This document shows positions 42,733 through 49,400 of a stretch of DNA of 49,400 nt, piece by piece (position 1 is the first letter of the stretch; each line of letters starts with the position of its first letter). The stretch spans positions 1 to 49,400 of the forward strand of contig NZ_RJJR01000017.1 in the NCBI RefSeq assembly GCF_003721595.1, written 5' to 3'. The DNA is from Hanamia caeni. Its GTDB lineage: Bacteria; Bacteroidota; Bacteroidia; Chitinophagales; Chitinophagaceae. Below the pieces are notes generated by a model. It did no database searches. It saw nothing but the letters and a program-made list of their open reading frames with translations, and had not been told where the DNA came from. The position numbers were made by a program, and so were the translations under genes.

Positions 42733-43344
42733 ATGGAAAATTTGTCTCAGGATACAAAGAATATTTTAGGATTGAAACTCGCAACCGATCCACGTTGGGT
42801 AGACCTTGCGTCGATTTCACTGGAAGCTATACTAACAGATCATGCGTGGTGTGAACAAAAAGCCGCTACAAGTTGTATTTCTCTTATTTCAAAATACAGT
42901 GACAAGGAAAAGCTGGTGACAGAACTTTCACCTATCGTAACGGAAGAATGGGGCCATTTCAGGCAGGTACTAACGGAGCTGCATAAACGAAATTTGAAGT
43001 TGGGAAAACAACGGAAAGACGTATATGTGAATGAGCTTCTCCAATTTCAAAAAAAGGGCGGAAGTCCGCAGGAAAGGTTCCTTGACCATCTTCTTACTAT
43101 GGCACTGATAGAGGCACGCAGTTGTGAACGTTTTAAAAGATTAAGCGAGGGACTTGTGGATGATTATATGAAAAAATTTTACCGCCGGTTCATGGAAAGC
43201 GAAGCGGGGCATTATACTTTATTTATCAATTTGGCTGATAATTATTTACCCAAAACCACGGTACGAGCCAGATGGAAAGAATGGATTGATTTTGAAACCC
43301 AACTGATGCTAAGCATGGAAGTGCGCGGCGACAGGATTCATTGA
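42733..43344 (+). CDS. miaE: tRNA-(ms2io6A37) hydroxylase (MiaE)
   Basis: This 203-aa diiron enzyme hydroxylates the isopentenyl group of ms2i6A37 in tRNA. It has LATDPRWVDLASISLEAIL at the start, HAWCEQKAA (helix with metal Glu/His), EEWGHFRQVL (second metal pair, ExxH), IEARSCERFK and ESEAGHYTLFI (third and fourth metal sites). This is the canonical four-helix carboxylate-bridged set. miaA and miaB are not in the window. Convergent with the lipid kinase. Confidence 0.93.
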   Translation: MENLSQDTKNILGLKLATDPRWVDLASISLEAILTDHAWCEQKAATSCISLISKYSDKEKLVTELSPIVTEEWGHFRQVLTELHKRNLKLGKQRKDVYVNELLQFQKKGGSPQERFLDHLLTMALIEARSCERFKRLSEGLVDDYMKKFYRRFMESEAGHYTLFINLADNYLPKTTVRARWKEWIDFETQLMLSMEVRGDRIH

Positions 43345-43400
43345 GATGTTGATACAGATCATTGATAAAACCACTGTGGATCAATAAATAAACGCTTTTT

Positions 43401-44303
43401 TTATTTTCCATTTTTTGCCCGGTCGGGAGCTATCACCAGCAAAGCGCCGGGAACAATCGAGGCGGTTATTTTATTGATCTTTCCGATATATTCGCCGTCC
43501 ACCTGGAAATGCGTTTTTTGTTTTAAAGTGACCACTGCCCGGGTAGTTTGGATGATTTCTACTTTTTTAGGATCGAACGTTGTTTTCTTTAAAAACAATT
43601 TTAAAAATTCTACAAAAGATATTTCCCTGACAACGACCAGCTCAAATTTTCCATCGCCAACAGCGCCATCCGGGTTGATGCTGGCGCCGGTTCCATATTT
43701 GGAAGCATTGGCAAATACGATCATGTAGGCAGGAATATTTTTCTCCATATCATCCACCCGGATATGTGCTTTTACTGGTTTGCCTTCCAGCAGGATCTTT
43801 ATTAAAAACCTTACGTAGCCCCACATTCCGCGGATAGCGCTCTTGTCAAAATATTTTACCAGCCTTGCGTTCAAACCCAAATCGCTCAGATGGATGCAAA
43901 ACCGGTTTTTATCAAATTGAATCAGGTCACAAGGACGGGCGTTTCCATTAATAACAATATCAAGCGCCGCTGAACTGTCGGTGGGTATTTCCAATTCTGC
44001 TGCCATCCCGTTCGCCGAGCCTCCGCGCAGCTTGCCGAGAGGAATGGAAGTGCCCATCAATAGCGAAGCGACCATAGAAATAGTTCCATCTCCGCCTACG
44101 GCTACTACTTTTTGCGGCTTTATTTCTTTGATCCGGCTGCGAACCAACTCTTCGTCGTTTTTTCCCTTAAGCATCACGAATTCAATTTGGAGAGAAAGTT
44201 GCTTACAATGATCACGGATCACTGATTCCCATTGAATTTTTTTCTTTCCCCCGGAACCAGGATTGATAATAAACAATATATTTAAGCGGGAATTTGCATC
44301 CAT
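43401..44303 (-). CDS. diacylglycerol kinase-family lipid kinase
   Basis: This 300-aa protein has the DAGK catalytic fold. It starts ILFIINPGSGGKK, followed by the ATP-binding VAVGGDGTISMVAS (GGDGT) and LGKLRGGSANGMAAELEIPTD. The C-terminal half has FCIHLSDLGLNARLV and VDGEYIGK. The family includes YegS/DgkB and sphingosine or undecaprenol kinases, so the lipid is not settled. It is divergent from the App1-like phosphatase gene with only 16 bp between the start codons. Confidence 0.9.
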   Translation of the reverse strand: MDANSRLNILFIINPGSGGKKKIQWESVIRDHCKQLSLQIEFVMLKGKNDEELVRSRIKEIKPQKVVAVGGDGTISMVASLLMGTSIPLGKLRGGSANGMAAELEIPTDSSAALDIVINGNARPCDLIQFDKNRFCIHLSDLGLNARLVKYFDKSAIRGMWGYVRFLIKILLEGKPVKAHIRVDDMEKNIPAYMIVFANASKYGTGASINPDGAVGDGKFELVVVREISFVEFLKLFLKKTTFDPKKVEIIQTTRAVVTLKQKTHFQVDGEYIGKINKITASIVPGALLVIAPDRAKNGK

Positions 44304-44319
44304 ATTTTTTGAATTGAAA

Positions 44320-45399
44320 ATGAAGATACATTCAGAATCTGCACAAAAAATTTCCCTGTGGAAAAAAATAAAAAGAAAAATATTCTTTTTGTTGAGGCTG
44401 AATCATCACCCGGTGGTCAAAGTGTATCATGGATATGGCAACGAAAAAAAAATAGTGGTGATGGGCCATGTTTTAAAATTAAGTCCGTTTCCACGCAAAA
44501 CGTATCGCCCGAACTGGCTTGTGAATTTATTTTCGATGCTTAGAATGTTCATGGTAATTCCTTACTCAAGAGCAAAAATTTCAATTGAATGGCAGGAAAT
44601 GACCTACTATGCTACCGCCGAGGAAGATGGCTTTTTCAAATTTGAATTTTTTCCTGAAATACCCGTTGTCAAAGGATGGCAAAAAATAGAAGTGACGCTC
44701 GAAGAAGAGAAATACAGGCACCGGAGGATAAAAGGCGTGAGCGAAATCTATGTTCCGTATCCTTCGCAACATGGATTTATTTCTGACATCGACGACACCT
44801 TTTTGATTTCTTACTCCGCGCGTTTCAGGCGAAAATTATATGTTCTTTTTACTAAAAACGCTCATAGCCGGAAACCTTTTAAAGGTGTGGTAAAACATTA
44901 TCAATTGCTGGCGCGGCATAACCGGGTGGCTGAGAACCAGAATCCTTTTTTTTATGTTTCCGGAAGCGAATGGAATTTGTATAGTTTGATCACTGAATTT
45001 GCACAAGTGAACAGCATGCCCAAAGGAATTTTTTTACTAAGTAAAATAAAAGGCTTGCAGCAATTTTGGAAAACAGGTTCTACAAATTTGATGACTAAAT
45101 TTGCAAGGATCGTGCGCATCATTGAAGATTTCCCCCATTTGCAATTTGTATTGTTGGGTGACGATACGCAGATCGACGTAAGCATTTATTTATCTGTTGT
45201 AAAACATTTTCCCGGAAAAATATTTGCTGTTTATATAAGGCAGGTCGGCAAAAGAAAAAAACAGCAGGCCCTTGATCACTTAAAAGAAATGGAGAATCTT
45301 TCGGTTCCTTGTTGTTATTTCAGGCACAGCGCTGAGGCAATTATTCATTCAGAAAAAATTGGCCTCGCTGATCAAAAAAGCAAAACGAATAAGAGATAG
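44320..45399 (+). CDS. App1-like phosphatidate phosphatase (DUF2183)
   Basis: This 359-aa protein has a C-terminal App1 catalytic domain with the DxDxT motif DIDDT (156-160). Later come FFYVSGSEWNLYSL and FVLLGDDTQIDVSIY, which are the second and third HAD motifs. The App1 family removes phosphate from phosphatidate to give diacylglycerol. The N-terminal half has a Lys/Arg-rich segment and a beta domain (residues 35-145). The ATG at 44320 is chosen because the longer frame would start inside the divergent kinase gene. The neighbouring kinase carries out the opposing reaction type. Confidence 0.85.
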   Translation: MKIHSESAQKISLWKKIKRKIFFLLRLNHHPVVKVYHGYGNEKKIVVMGHVLKLSPFPRKTYRPNWLVNLFSMLRMFMVIPYSRAKISIEWQEMTYYATAEEDGFFKFEFFPEIPVVKGWQKIEVTLEEEKYRHRRIKGVSEIYVPYPSQHGFISDIDDTFLISYSARFRRKLYVLFTKNAHSRKPFKGVVKHYQLLARHNRVAENQNPFFYVSGSEWNLYSLITEFAQVNSMPKGIFLLSKIKGLQQFWKTGSTNLMTKFARIVRIIEDFPHLQFVLLGDDTQIDVSIYLSVVKHFPGKIFAVYIRQVGKRKKQQALDHLKEMENLSVPCCYFRHSAEAIIHSEKIGLADQKSKTNKR

Positions 45400-45452
45400 A
45401 AAACTGATAAATAGATGCAAATTTTTTTCCAAAAAAGAAATAAAAAATCCGA

Positions 45453-46241
45453 TTAATCAAGAAATATTTCGCCTTTCAGGTAAAGCCTGCATTCACCACT
45501 TATCTCCACCCTGTCTTTTTTATTTCTGCATGTTAAATATCCTTTTCTTGCCGACAACTGAATGGCTGAAAGTTCGTCCTTTCCTGTTATTTGCGCCCAG
45601 TAGGGAATCAAAGCGGTATGTGCAGAACCCGTTACCGGATCTTCATTAACACCCAGGTACGGTGCAAAAAATCTGGAAACAAAATCGACATTTTTTCCCG
45701 GAGCGGTAATAATTACGCCGCCGCGCGCTAATTCAGCAATCGCCTTAAAATCAGGGATTATATTTTTAATTTCATCTTCATTTTTGTAAACCAACATGTA
45801 TTTGCTTTTGCCTTTAAAAGCCTCAGGCGGTTGGATATTAAACGCATTTAAAAGTTCGGAAGAAGGATTTATCTTTTCCAAATGATCTTTCGGAAAATCT
45901 AACGTTAACAGATCGCCGTTTTTGGTCACTTTTAAATTGCCGCTTTTTAAAGTGGAAAAAATAATTTCGTTCTTATCATATCCTTCATAATTGAAAAGAA
46001 TGAAAGCAGATGCCAGCGTGGCGTGGCCGCATAAATCCACTTCAGCCGCAGGCGTAAACCATCTTATTTCAAAGCCATCATCTTTTCTGACATAAAAAGC
46101 GGTTTCAGATAAATTATTTTCAAGCGCAATTTTTTGCATCAGCTCATCTGGCAGCCATGATTCAAGCGGACATATCGCTGCCGGATTTCCACCAAATAAT
46201 TCGGAAGTAAATGCATCGGCCTGGTAAATTGACAATTTCAT
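45453..46241 (-). CDS. PhzF-family phenazine biosynthesis-like protein
   Basis: This 262-aa isomerase-fold protein begins YQADAFTSELFGGNPAAIC, with the GNPAA family signature. The catalytic Glu46 is in NNLSETAFYV. LCGHATLASAFIL and NEDPVTGSAHTALIPYWA complete the two-lobed diaminopimelate epimerase-like fold. No phenazine biosynthesis genes are nearby, so it is probably a general isomerase or epimerase of unknown substrate. It is monocistronic. Confidence 0.92.
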   Translation of the reverse strand: MKLSIYQADAFTSELFGGNPAAICPLESWLPDELMQKIALENNLSETAFYVRKDDGFEIRWFTPAAEVDLCGHATLASAFILFNYEGYDKNEIIFSTLKSGNLKVTKNGDLLTLDFPKDHLEKINPSSELLNAFNIQPPEAFKGKSKYMLVYKNEDEIKNIIPDFKAIAELARGGVIITAPGKNVDFVSRFFAPYLGVNEDPVTGSAHTALIPYWAQITGKDELSAIQLSARKGYLTCRNKKDRVEISGECRLYLKGEIFLD

Positions 46242-46374
46242 TTTAAAAATTTGAAGCGAAGTTAATTTTAAAAAATAAAACTCAGTTACGCGTATGCATT
46301 ACCGTTATAACGAGTAAAATAAAAATAAGGATTTTTTGCCCTTCTGCTGACCGTTAGGCTGATTGCTGAAAATA

Positions 46375-46743
46375 TTATTCTTTCTTTTCCAATTTCATTG
46401 TGCCGATGGCCGTTGCCCTGTCATAGCAACTATCCGAAATTAAGCTAAGCGTCATTTCGTTTCCGGTGATCACATATTTGTACTTTCCCACAGTAGTGTC
46501 GCACTGGCTTCCTCCATACAGTTTTTGAAAAGTCAGCACAGAATCAGTCAGGGTATATAAGCTGGCTTCAATATTTTCGCCACTTTCAGGAATAACAGCG
46601 TCCACGGTGTCTTTTCCAAAATTAAAAACAACATCCATTCCGCCCTGGATATCCAATTTTCCCTGCCATTTGGTATTGGCCAATTGTGCCTGCAGGCTGC
46701 ATGTTAAAAAGCTTCCGATCAATAAAGACAATATTTGTTTCAT
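46375..46743 (-). CDS. small secreted lipocalin-like protein
   Basis: This 122-aa protein has a signal peptide ending at about residue 20 (SLQAQ). The mature protein is a small beta-rich domain with a WQGKLDIQGGMDVVFNFG opening and two cysteines (QCDTT and SCYDRA) that may pair. The pattern of strands and the closing TMKLEKKE resemble small lipocalin/META-like domains. I do not recognise a specific family. It stands alone. Confidence 0.65.
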   Translation of the reverse strand: MKQILSLLIGSFLTCSLQAQLANTKWQGKLDIQGGMDVVFNFGKDTVDAVIPESGENIEASLYTLTDSVLTFQKLYGGSQCDTTVGKYKYVITGNEMTLSLISDSCYDRATAIGTMKLEKKE

Positions 46744-46901
46744 AATCTCATTTTTTTAATTAAAAACTAAAATACAAATTAAAATATATTAAAGCGTTGA
46801 TAGTAATTGAATTTTTTATTTCACCGTCTTCTGTTAGGCTGATAATACCTATATTTATAGATTGTTATCAAAAGAAAATTTACCATAAAAAATTATTGAG
46901 A

Positions 46902-48233
46902 ATGAATTCAAGAAGAAAATTTTTACAAAGCTCAGCTATGCTCACCGGCGGAGCGTTAGTGGCCTCTGCCCTTGACAATAGTGCATTTGCAATTTTGAAA
47001 AACCGCATTGCTCCCAGCGATCAGCTAAACATTGGCGCGGTAGGGGTAAACGGTATGGGATGGGCTGATGTTACTTCAGGCTTAAAAATACCTGGGGTAA
47101 ATCTTGTGGCTATTTGCGATGTAGACAGAAATGTTATTGACAGAAGATTGAAAGAACTGGAGAAGAAAAATATTGATACGAGCAAAATAAAAATTTATGA
47201 TGATTACCGCAAATTATTGGACAACAAAGATGTGGACATCGTGGTAGTGGGCACGCCCGACCATTGGCATGCGTTGATAATGATGGATGCTGTAGCTGCA
47301 GGAAAAGATGTGTATTGTGAAAAACCTGTTGGCAATTCAATTGGCGAATGCCGGGAAATGGTGAAAGCGCAACAGCGATATAATAAAGCGGTGCAGGTGG
47401 GCCAGTGGCAGCGCAGCCAGCAGCATTTCAAAGATGCAGTTGATTACGTTCAAAGCGGTGTACTGGGCAATATCCGGACGGTAAAAGTATTTTGCTACCA
47501 GGGCTGGATGAAGCCGGGACCAGTTGTTCCTGATACGGCGCCTCCTGCAGGAGTAGATTACAAAACATGGCTGGGGCCTGCACCCACACGGCCTTTCAAT
47601 TCAAGCAGGTTTCATTTTAATTTTCGGTGGTTTTGGGATTATGCAGGTGGTTTAATGACCGACTGGGGCGTACATCTTTTAGATTACGGCTTGATAGGCA
47701 TGAAGTTCCCGGTTCCAAAATCAATAGCAGCGCTGGGCGGCCGTTTTGCCTATCCTGATTTATATGAAGAAACGCCTGACACGCTTACTACCCTTTACGA
47801 ATTTGATAATTTCAATATGGTATGGGATTCTGCCATGGGCATTGATAACGGGCCTTACGGACGCGACCACGGCATTGCTTTTATCGGAAACAATGGAACT
47901 CTTGTTGTAAACCGCGGCGGCTGGGAAGTGATTGAAGAAAAGCAAAGTAAAAATAAGGTGATAAAACCTTTTGCGCCATCAGTAGATAACGGGCTCGACA
48001 AGCATTGGGAAAATTTCATCAGTGTAGTGAAATCACGAAAGATGGATGAGTTGCATTGCCCCGTGCAGGCCGCAGCTCAGGTGGCCACGGTAGCGCAGAT
48101 GGGTAATATTGCCTTCCGGAGCGGTAAAAAACTGGAATGGAATGCTGAAAAGGAACAATTTAATGATGAGGCGGTTAATAAAAAATACCTGATGAAGGAA
48201 TATCATAACGGATACAAACTGCCGAAAATATAA
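46902..48233 (+). CDS. Tat-exported Gfo/Idh/MocA family oxidoreductase
   Basis: This 443-aa protein starts at the ATG at 46902 with a twin-arginine signal (NSRRKFLQSSAMLTGGALVA). The longer frame to 46797 adds 35 residues without such a signal. A Rossmann domain follows (GAVGVNGMGWADV), then VGTPDHWHALIMMDAVAAGKDVYCEKP (EKP with the catalytic Lys) and FRWFWDYAGGLMTDWGVHLLDY. The Bacteroidota group with this tail (YHNGYKLPK) is common in sugar catabolism loci and includes relatives of GH109. It acts folded in the periplasm. It ends in a hairpin terminator. Confidence 0.91.
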   Translation: MNSRRKFLQSSAMLTGGALVASALDNSAFAILKNRIAPSDQLNIGAVGVNGMGWADVTSGLKIPGVNLVAICDVDRNVIDRRLKELEKKNIDTSKIKIYDDYRKLLDNKDVDIVVVGTPDHWHALIMMDAVAAGKDVYCEKPVGNSIGECREMVKAQQRYNKAVQVGQWQRSQQHFKDAVDYVQSGVLGNIRTVKVFCYQGWMKPGPVVPDTAPPAGVDYKTWLGPAPTRPFNSSRFHFNFRWFWDYAGGLMTDWGVHLLDYGLIGMKFPVPKSIAALGGRFAYPDLYEETPDTLTTLYEFDNFNMVWDSAMGIDNGPYGRDHGIAFIGNNGTLVVNRGGWEVIEEKQSKNKVIKPFAPSVDNGLDKHWENFISVVKSRKMDELHCPVQAAAQVATVAQMGNIAFRSGKKLEWNAEKEQFNDEAVNKKYLMKEYHNGYKLPKI

Positions 48234-48260
48234 ATTGTTTGAAAGAGCAGTGGTTTTATA

Positions 48261-48295
48261 GACCTATAAGGTTTTGAAAGCTTTATAGGTCTTTT
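48261..48295 (+). terminator. terminator of the Tat-exported oxidoreductase gene
   Basis: GACCTATAA (48261-48269) pairs with TTATAGGTC (48283-48291), followed by TTTT. The stem is also suitable for the convergent toxin gene. Confidence 0.7.
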
Positions 48296-48305
48296 GGAAA
48301 GTTTT

Positions 48306-48632
48306 TTATTTAATTCCTTTAATGAGCGCTACCAGCTCCTTATCACCGATATTATCTTGTTCAGATTTATCAAAGATATCCAGCAGAAAAACAGTTTTAT
48401 CTCTTATAAGCACATGAGTGATAATCCTTGCGCCTCCACTCTTTCCCTTATTTTTGGAAGCAATGGCGATGCGTATTTTATAACAGTTGTTTCCAAGGTT
48501 GACACCTTGTTGCGGTTGCACTTCCAGGCTGTCGAGCAAGGCTATATATTCACCTTTCAATGATGCATATTTTTTGGAAAGGCGTTTCAAAGCTTTATCA
48601 AAATTGGGTATGGTTTTTATCTTATAACTCAT
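48306..48632 (-). CDS. RelE/ParE-family toxin
   Basis: This 108-aa toxin-like protein has MSYKIKTIPNFDKALKRLSKKYASL at its start, the helix-rich N-terminus of RelE/ParE folds. The mid-sequence NNCYKIRIAIASK (a YKIRI strand as in many RelE toxins) and IRDKTVFLLDIFDKSE follow. The ATG at 48632 is favoured over one at 48650, since it gives an 11-nt overlap with the antitoxin gene and starts at the fold. Whether it cleaves mRNA or inhibits gyrase cannot be told. Confidence 0.82.
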   Translation of the reverse strand: MSYKIKTIPNFDKALKRLSKKYASLKGEYIALLDSLEVQPQQGVNLGNNCYKIRIAIASKNKGKSGGARIITHVLIRDKTVFLLDIFDKSEQDNIGDKELVALIKGIK

Positions 48633-48846
48633 TGATAAGCTCCCTCGCATCCTTCGCCTTTAGTTTTCCAGCTTTTATTAAGTTCATTTCCTTAACCGCT
48701 TGCCTGACACCACTTAAGACCTGTGTTTTGGTTAGGGCTTCATCTTCATCCTTTACCTCAATTCTCTTTATAAAACTAATGCTCTTAGCGAATTCAATAA
48801 AGAGAGGGATTTTATTTTCGGGTATGTGCAATGTAACTTGTTTCAT
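48622..48846 (-). CDS. antitoxin of the RelE/ParE-type pair
   Basis: This 74-aa protein is upstream of the toxin and overlaps it by 11 nt. It opens with a beta strand and helix, VTLHIPENKIPLFIEFAKS, and has a charged C-terminal tail (KAKDARELINEL). This matches small antitoxins of the kind that follow HIPENK or IPE motifs in Bacteroidota. Its ATG overlaps by 4 nt the stop codon of the frame remaining from a decayed Doc toxin (48843-49004). Confidence 0.78.
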   Translation of the reverse strand: MKQVTLHIPENKIPLFIEFAKSISFIKRIEVKDEDEALTKTQVLSGVRQAVKEMNLIKAGKLKAKDARELINEL

Positions 48847-49004
48847 GATAAATTTTTATTTGGAAAAAAATCGACCAACCATAGTTTTTCAAAGTTAAGA
48901 GACAAAGATGATTCAAGAGCTGACAAATCTCTTATTCCATCAGAACCGCCAAAAAGATGAATAAGAGTTTTATGAATATCTTAAACTTCCTTTGTAGAAA
49001 TCAT
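48843..49004 (-). pseudogene. decayed Doc/Fic-family toxin remnant
   Basis: The minus-strand frame from the ATG at 49004 reads M-I-S-T-K-E-V, a TAA stop at codon 8, then DIHKTLIHLFGGSDGIRDLS followed by ALESSLS. This is the N-terminus of Doc toxins (I-H-x-x-L-I-x-x-F-G-G-S-x-G-I-R-D-x-x-x-L-E-S-x-L). The catalytic Fic motif (HPFxxGNKR) is absent, because the gene is truncated after about 42 codons and the frame continues for 11 codons before stopping at 48845-48843, which overlaps the RelE antitoxin start. It should be inactive. Confidence 0.72.
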
Positions 49005-49190
49005 TGAGCCAGTTTTGTTAGCAGTTCTTTATCTTCAGAAAGGATTTTTGACAATGAAGATGATAGATTAATGGCTCCATTTTTCCTCGAATCCAGTTCT
49101 TTTAAAAAAGCTAAAAGTTCTGCTAAAGCCTCATCTGAGAAACCGTCTAAAACCTTGTCAATTTCGTATTTTAATTTCTTTTTTTGACAT
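49001..49190 (-). pseudogene. frameshifted antitoxin of the decayed Doc pair
   Basis: From the ATG at 49190 the frame reads M-S-K-K and then hits a stop after 10 codons. Removing one base from a 7-A run (49179-49185 on the minus strand) opens a 62-residue frame, with YEIDKVLDGFSDEALAELLA followed by FLKELDSRKNG, and ends at TGA (49001-49003). The Doc ATG overlaps this TGA by the ATGA pattern typical of a coupled antitoxin-toxin pair. Homopolymer-driven frameshift, sequencing error or decay could explain it. Confidence 0.6.
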
Positions 49191-49292
49191 CGCTTAAAAT
49201 TGTTTTCTAAAGCTACGATTTTTCGTTAATCCTTACAACTCAAAAACCAGTTGATTGATTTATCATCCGTATATTTTATTCTTGCTTCCATC

Positions 49293-49377
49293 TGTCTGAA
49301 CTAAGATTTCAGGATTAAAAGATTGTAGGATTTGCCTATCTTATCATCCTTCAATCTTAGAAATCTTAGTTCAGACA
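49293..49377. repeat. 18-bp perfect inverted repeat with a 49-nt spacer
   Basis: TGTCTGAACTAAGATTTC (49293-49310) and its exact complement at 49360-49377 enclose a 49-nt AT-rich loop with a further weak AGGAT/ATCCT pairing. It resembles a dispersed intergenic hairpin repeat, though copies elsewhere cannot be checked here. Confidence 0.6.
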
Positions 49378-49400
49378 ATTTCCACAATCGCGACCTCCTC

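Overview
The window looks like chromosomal DNA of a Bacteroidota bacterium, most likely of the Chitinophagaceae or a close relative. Several things point there: promoters of the TTTG/N19-20/TANNTTTG type, almost no Shine-Dalgarno sequences, a C-terminal type IX secretion (T9SS) sorting domain, a DUF5686 outer-membrane protein, many small lipoproteins, and a cbb3 oxidase built in the Bacteroidota manner. No rRNA, tRNA, CRISPR array, transposase or prophage was seen. The product calls rest on reading motifs by eye, without database searches.

Layout. 0.2-4.1 kb (minus): a cbb3-type cytochrome oxidase operon (ccoN, ccoO and two small membrane proteins). 4.5-8.2 kb: an MFS drug exporter, an ArsR-type regulator with an SRPBCC partner, a flavin reductase and a lipoprotein. 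8.5-10.6 kb (minus): a redox operon of a haem-c lipoprotein, DoxX and an FAD monooxygenase. 11.0-13.5 kb: two secreted proteins. 13.5-16.0 kb: YdeI-like, RibD/DHFR-like and beta-propeller proteins.

16.1-23.9 kb is an envelope-stress island: YtxH, a holin-superfamily membrane protein, a low-affinity iron permease-family protein, a 56-aa lipoprotein, a CHASE3 histidine kinase, an Rrf2 regulator, CsbD, two lmo0937-type miniproteins, YihY/BrkB and an NtrC-type sigma-54 activator. A second small stress cluster lies at 38.5-39.9 kb (DUF7218-like, DUF892, DUF3606). The main regulatory observation is one 16-bp element, TTGGCA-N3-T-N2-T followed by a T-rich end and a purine. It lies 39-73 nt upstream of six transcription units in these two clusters, in the correct orientation each time. 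It resembles a sigma-54 -24/-12 promoter with an altered -12 half.

24.1-48.2 kb is mostly housekeeping and metabolism: an alpha/beta hydrolase, cardiolipin synthase, alpha-amylase, two Gfo/Idh/MocA oxidoreductases, a DUF5686 protein, MetK, a PemK/MazF toxin-antitoxin pair, a TrmH/RlmB methyltransferase, PAP2, threonine ammonia-lyase, a lone receiver, a phosphoesterase, a BioF-like enzyme, MiaE, a divergent lipid kinase/App1 phosphatase pair and PhzF. The right end (48.3-49.4 kb) holds an intact RelE/ParE-type toxin-antitoxin pair. Directly upstream of it are the decayed remains of a Doc/Fic toxin-antitoxin pair, which no intact ORF would reveal, and a long inverted repeat.
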